Source: Buchnera aphidicola (Tuberolachnus salignus)
GTDB taxonomy: Bacteria > Pseudomonadota > Gammaproteobacteria > Enterobacterales > Enterobacteriaceae
Length of the DNA: 64,000 nt
Direction of reading: 5' to 3'
NCBI RefSeq assembly: GCF_900016785.1
Contig: NZ_LN890285.1
Coordinates: 62,001 to 126,000 of the forward strand
Of this stretch, positions 60,484 through 64,000 are shown in pieces. The position numbers and the translations under genes were made by a program. How positions within the stretch are numbered: the first letter of the stretch is position 1; each line of letters starts with the position of its first letter. The notes beneath the pieces were generated by a model. That model worked only from the letters and a program-made list of their open reading frames with translations. It was not told the DNA's origin and made no database searches.

Positions 60484-61454
60484 AGTGTTTTAGTTGTTTG
60501 TTAAAAATTTTTGCTAATTTTTTTTTAATAAGTATTATTATTATGATTATTATTTTAAGTGCAGCTTTTTTAAGTATTATTGAAAGAAAATATTTAGCAT
60601 ATTTTCAAAATCGTTGTGGTCCAAATCGTGTAGGTTGGAATGGATGGTTACAAATTCTTGCGGATGGTATAAAAATTTTGTTTAAAGAAGATTGGATACC
60701 TCCTTTTAGTGATAAATGTATTTTTGTTATTTCACCTATTATTTCATTTTTATCATTATTATTTGTTTTATTTACAATTCCATTTACAAAAAATTTTTTT
60801 ATAATAAATTTAAATATTGGAATTTTATTTTTTTTAATGATGTCTTCAATTTCTGTATATGGAGTTTTATTAGCTGGATGGTCTAGTCAAAATAAATATT
60901 CATTGTTAGGTGCTATTAGATCTGCAGCCCAAACGTTAAGTTATGAAGTTTTTTTAGGGTTGTCAATTATGGGTGTGGTAGCTCGTGCAAAATCTTTTAA
61001 TATTTTAAAAATTATAGAAAGTCAAAAAACAATTTGGAACGTTGTTCCTCAATTTTTTGGATTTATAACTTTTTTTATTGCTGTTCTTGCAATTTGTCAT
61101 CGTCATCCTTTTGATCAACCTGAATCAGAACAAGAACTAGCTGACGGATATCATATTGAATATTCTGGAATGAAATTTGGTATGTTTTTTATTGGTGAAT
61201 ATATTTCTATGATTACCGGTTCAGCTATGATAGTTAGTTTATTTTTTGGTGGATGGATGGGTCCATATTTTCCTGGATATATATGGTTTTTAATAAAAAT
61301 ATTTTTATGTTTATTATTTTTTATTTTATGTCGTGCATCTTTACCTCGTCCGAAATATAACGATGTAATGTTATTTAGTTGGATTTACATTTTACCTTTG
61401 ACATTATTAAATTTACTTTTTACTGCTTTCTTTTTATTATATTTTAATAAATAA
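60480..61454 (+). CDS. nuoH: NADH-quinone oxidoreductase subunit H
   Basis: NuoH is an eight-span membrane subunit that forms the quinone cavity with NuoB and NuoD. It has 324 residues (E. coli 325). The blocks [70 protein letters not shown] and [13 protein letters not shown] are nearly identical to E. coli, so this is one of the best conserved proteins in the operon. It overlaps nuoG by four bases. Confidence 0.96.
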   Translation: MKCFSCLLKIFANFFLISIIIMIIILSAAFLSIIERKYLAYFQNRCGPNRVGWNGWLQILADGIKILFKEDWIPPFSDKCIFVISPIISFLSLLFVLFTIPFTKNFFIINLNIGILFFLMMSSISVYGVLLAGWSSQNKYSLLGAIRSAAQTLSYEVFLGLSIMGVVARAKSFNILKIIESQKTIWNVVPQFFGFITFFIAVLAICHRHPFDQPESEQELADGYHIEYSGMKFGMFFIGEYISMITGSAMIVSLFFGGWMGPYFPGYIWFLIKIFLCLLFFILCRASLPRPKYNDVMLFSWIYILPLTLLNLLFTAFFLLYFNK

Positions 61455-61466
61455 TTTGGAATATTT

Positions 61467-62009
61467 ATGTACTTTAAACATTTTTTTTTAAAAATATTCA
61501 GTCAAATTCGAAGTTTGTTATTAATTTTTTTAAATATTTTTGAAAAATCAGAAACTAGATTATATCCTGAAGAAAATTTAAGATTGTCATCTCGATATCG
61601 AGGAAGAATTATTTTAACATGTACACCAAACGGTGAAGAACGTTGTGTTGCATGTGGTTTATGTGCTGCTGTTTGTCCAGTAGGTTGTATAGCATTAGAA
61701 AAAACAGAACAGAAAAATGGTCGATGGTTTTCAAAATTTTTTAGAATTAATTTTTCTAGATGTATTTTTTGTGGATTATGTGAAGAAGCATGTCCTACTG
61801 CAGCGATTCAATTAATACCAGATGTGGAATTAGGCGATTTTAAACGAAAAAATTTAATATATGAAAAAAATAATTTATTAATTTCAGGTACTGGGAAAAA
61901 GAAAAAATATGATTATTACGTTTTTTCTGGAGTTACATTAAAAAATGTTTCAATGGGAAAAAAATTGCATAGAAAAAATAAAATAGATATTAAATCTTTA
62001 TTACCATAA
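61467..62009 (+). CDS. nuoI: NADH-quinone oxidoreductase subunit I
   Basis: NuoI holds two [4Fe-4S] clusters (N6a, N6b) that pass electrons to NuoB. It has 180 residues, as in E. coli. The two ferredoxin motifs are [15 protein letters not shown] near residue 60 and [15 protein letters not shown] near 99, preceded by [17 protein letters not shown]. It follows nuoH by 12 bases with a GGAAT ribosome site. Confidence 0.96.
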   Translation: MYFKHFFLKIFSQIRSLLLIFLNIFEKSETRLYPEENLRLSSRYRGRIILTCTPNGEERCVACGLCAAVCPVGCIALEKTEQKNGRWFSKFFRINFSRCIFCGLCEEACPTAAIQLIPDVELGDFKRKNLIYEKNNLLISGTGKKKKYDYYVFSGVTLKNVSMGKKLHRKNKIDIKSLLP

Positions 62010-62029
62010 TGATAGATTAAGGAATTTTT

Positions 62030-62536
62030 ATGAATTATTTATTTTACTTATTAAGTTTTTTAGCTATTTTTTTTACTTTTTTATCAATTTTTACAATTAA
62101 TTCAATATATGCTTTATTATATTTCATTTTATCTTTATTTTCTATTTCAGGATTTTTTTTTTTATTTGGAACTCATTTCATTGGAGCTCTTGAAGTAATT
62201 ATTTATTCAGGAGCAATCATGGTTTTATTTTTGTTTATAATTATGTTAATTAATATTAAAAAAGAAAAAAAAATAGAAATATTTTCTAAAAAAAATTTTT
62301 TGTATCATATAATTTTTATGTGTTTATTTGGATTTTTCATAAGCGTATATAGTTATATGTTCTTTACTTATTGGAATAAAAATATAATTTTTAAACAATA
62401 TAATTTAAAAAATATTGGTATTTTTTTATTTCGAGATCACGTATTTATTGTAGAATTAGCATCTTTAATTTTATTTACTGCGATTATTTTAGTGTATTTT
62501 TTTATTAATTTATATAAAAAAAATAATAATTATTAA
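62030..62536 (+). CDS. nuoJ: NADH-quinone oxidoreductase subunit J
   Basis: NuoJ is a five-span membrane subunit. It has 168 residues (E. coli 184; the C-terminal tail is shorter). The third helix with FIGALEVIIYSGAIMVLFLF (in part), including the conserved glutamate and tyrosine, is intact near 55-75. Five hydrophobic segments are clear. It has a good AAGGA site and is followed by nuoK after 15 bases. Confidence 0.94.
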   Translation: MNYLFYLLSFLAIFFTFLSIFTINSIYALLYFILSLFSISGFFFLFGTHFIGALEVIIYSGAIMVLFLFIIMLINIKKEKKIEIFSKKNFLYHIIFMCLFGFFISVYSYMFFTYWNKNIIFKQYNLKNIGIFLFRDHVFIVELASLILFTAIILVYFFINLYKKNNNY

Positions 62537-62551
62537 AAAGGAAAAAAATAT

Positions 62552-62854
62552 ATGATATCTTTATATAAGAGTCTTTGGGTATCTTTAACATTGTTTTTAT
62601 TAGGTTTTTGTTCTTTAATTATTCGTCGTAATTTATTTTTTATATTAATTAGTTTAGAGATTATTATAAATTCTATTGCTTTTTTTTGGGTAATAGTAGG
62701 AGAATACTGGAGAACTCTAGATGGACAAATTATGTATATTGTAATTATTACTGTTGCTGCAGCGGAAGCTAGCATTGCATTAATTATTCTTTTCAATATC
62801 TCTCAATATTATAAAACATTAAATCTTGATAAATTAAGTGAGAAACATAAATGA
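62552..62854 (+). CDS. nuoK: NADH-quinone oxidoreductase subunit K
   Basis: NuoK is a small three-span subunit with 100 residues, as in E. coli. The two membrane glutamates needed for proton movement are present: LISLEIIINS near residue 36 and AAAEASIALIIL near residue 72. The ATG follows AAAGGAAAA. Its stop overlaps the nuoL ATG by four bases, so the two are probably translationally coupled. Confidence 0.95.
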   Translation: MISLYKSLWVSLTLFLLGFCSLIIRRNLFFILISLEIIINSIAFFWVIVGEYWRTLDGQIMYIVIITVAAAEASIALIILFNISQYYKTLNLDKLSEKHK

Positions 62855-64000
62855 TTTTTGTGAATTTAGCTATATTTTTTCCTTTTTTAAGTTTTTTATT
62901 ATTATTATTTAATAAAAATTTATTTTCTAAAAAAATAATTTATTTTATAGGAAATTTTTTTGTTTTTTTATCTTTTTTGTGTGTAATAAAAACAACTTTT
63001 CTTTTATATTATCATCCGCAAACATTAATAATTCCTTTATGGTCGTGGATAAAATGTGATTTATTTAATATAAAATTTAATTTTATTATTAATAAAAAAT
63101 CTATTTTGTTACTTGATATGGTTACTTTTATTGGTTTTTTAATTAATTTTTTTTCTATTTGGTATATGGAAAAAAACGATGATATATCTCGTTATTTCGC
63201 ATATATTAATTTGTTTATTATGTGGATTGAAATTTTAATTTTATCTGACAATTTGTTATTAATGTTTTTTAGTTGGGAAGGTGCAGGATTATGCTCATAT
63301 TTGTTAATTGGTTTTTATAAAAAAAAAATTGAAAATGGTTATTCAGCATTAAAATCTTTTTTAATAACTCGATTTACTGATTCTTTTTTATTAATTGCAA
63401 TGTTTTTAATCATACAAAGATATCATACTTTAAATTTTTTAAAATTAAAAAATGTTGTTTTTTACAATTCTTTAATATTAAAAAATCATTTTTATAATCA
63501 TATTATTTCTTTTTTTTTATTATTAGGTGCTATCGGAAAATCTGCTCAAATTCCAGTTCATATTTGGTTGTTAGATGCTATGGTAGGTCCTACACCGATT
63601 TCAGCATTGTTTCATGCTGCTACTATGGTTACATTAGGTATTTATTTAATTATAAAAACTTATTATTTTTTTTTATTATCTCCTATAATTTTAAAATTTT
63701 TGATTTGGATAGGAGTATTTACATTAATAATTTCAAGTTTTACTGCAATTTTTCAATCTGATTTAAAAAAAATTTTGGCTTATTCTACAATGAGTCAAAT
63801 GGGATATTTATTTTTATCATTAGGAATTAAAAATATTCATGCAGCTTTTTTACATTTATTATCTCATTCATTTTTTAAAGCATTATTATTCTTAGCTTCT
63901 GGTTCTTTAATTAAAAACTTGAATTATGAACGTAATATTTTTAAAATAAATGTTTCATATAAAAATTTTAAAATTATTTTTTTTAGTTTTTTTGTTGGTT
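62851..64000 (+). CDS. nuoL: NADH-quinone oxidoreductase subunit L, N-terminal part (3' end outside window)
   Basis: NuoL is an antiporter-like proton-pumping subunit of complex I at the distal membrane arm. The window holds the first 383 residues; E. coli NuoL has 613. The frame stays open to the last base. Landmarks are LLLDMVTFIGFLI, the SDNLLLMFFSWEGAGLCSYLLIG block with the conserved glutamate near residue 144, GAIGKSAQIPVHIWLLDAM with the lysine of the proton channel, GPTPISALFHAATMVT and YSTMSQMGYLFLSLG. The ATG overlaps the nuoK stop (ATGA). Confidence 0.95.
   Translation, partial: MIFVNLAIFFPFLSFLLLLFNKNLFSKKIIYFIGNFFVFLSFLCVIKTTFLLYYHPQTLIIPLWSWIKCDLFNIKFNFIINKKSILLLDMVTFIGFLINFFSIWYMEKNDDISRYFAYINLFIMWIEILILSDNLLLMFFSWEGAGLCSYLLIGFYKKKIENGYSALKSFLITRFTDSFLLIAMFLIIQRYHTLNFLKLKNVVFYNSLILKNHFYNHIISFFLLLGAIGKSAQIPVHIWLLDAMVGPTPISALFHAATMVTLGIYLIIKTYYFFLLSPIILKFLIWIGVFTLIISSFTAIFQSDLKKILAYSTMSQMGYLFLSLGIKNIHAAFLHLLSHSFFKALLFLASGSLIKNLNYERNIFKINVSYKNFKIIFFSFFVG

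Noticed and set aside
62533..62796. 87-residue open frame on the minus strand opposite nuoK
   Set aside because: It mirrors the well-conserved nuoK gene and lacks its own ribosome site.
1..64000. CRISPR arrays, insertion sequences, prophage, toxin-antitoxin or biosynthetic clusters
   Set aside because: No regularly spaced direct repeats, transposase or integrase motifs, or unfamiliar gene clusters were seen; all sizeable open frames match known housekeeping or amino-acid genes.

Overview
The window is a piece of the chromosome of an obligate insect endosymbiont, almost certainly Buchnera aphidicola, the aphid symbiont. The reasons are extreme A+T richness, near-complete avoidance of G/C-ending codons, gammaproteobacterial proteins at nearly full E. 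coli length but saturated with Lys, Ile, Asn and Phe, E. coli-like gene order with many genes deleted, the fused nuoCD, and no mobile DNA. The strain cannot be named from sequence alone. Fewer genes lie between the conserved markers than E. coli synteny would give, so this looks like a well-reduced lineage. Nearly every stretch is coding or short A+T spacer.

Layout: 1-3643, end of fabB, then talA and tkt (lipid synthesis and non-oxidative pentose phosphate). 3709-7174, dapE (+) facing dapA and aroC (-). 7526-15327, smrB and the complete eight-gene histidine operon hisGDCBHAFI. 15409-22546, gnd, metG, tilS, tRNA-Val(GAC), nth and tyrS. 22565-25426, sufA, ydiK and aroH. 25623-33351, a translation cluster thrS-infC-rpmI-rplT-pheS-pheT-ihfA, then yajC. 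33555-40000, glyS/glyQ, nfo, rplY, yabI and rsmA. 40063-48889 (minus), carB, carA, dapB, a frameshifted lspA, and ileS. 49122-52652, rpsT, dnaJ and dnaK. 52906-64000, the nuo operon nuoA-B-CD-E-F-G-H-I-J-K and the first part of nuoL, which runs off the window.

The genes fit a nutritional symbiont. Histidine, lysine (dapE, dapA, dapB), chorismate and aromatics (aroH, aroC) and carbamoyl phosphate for arginine and pyrimidines (carAB) are made. Pentose phosphate enzymes supply PRPP, erythrose-4-P and NADPH, and complex I supports respiration. Regulation is thin: there is no his leader peptide, but a well-formed heat-shock promoter sits before dnaK, and the unusual AUU start of infC and UUG starts of rpsT and carA are kept. 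Strong inverted repeats sit at most convergent gene ends and probably terminate transcription both ways.

No CRISPR array, insertion sequence, phage gene, toxin system or other novel multi-gene system was seen. The most interesting points are molecular: lspA is out of frame at a run of 13 A; the proofreading sites of ThrRS, IleRS and PheRS are all decayed; AroH has changes in the segment tied to tryptophan feedback; and yajC has a near-consensus promoter and a structured leader about 250 nt long.
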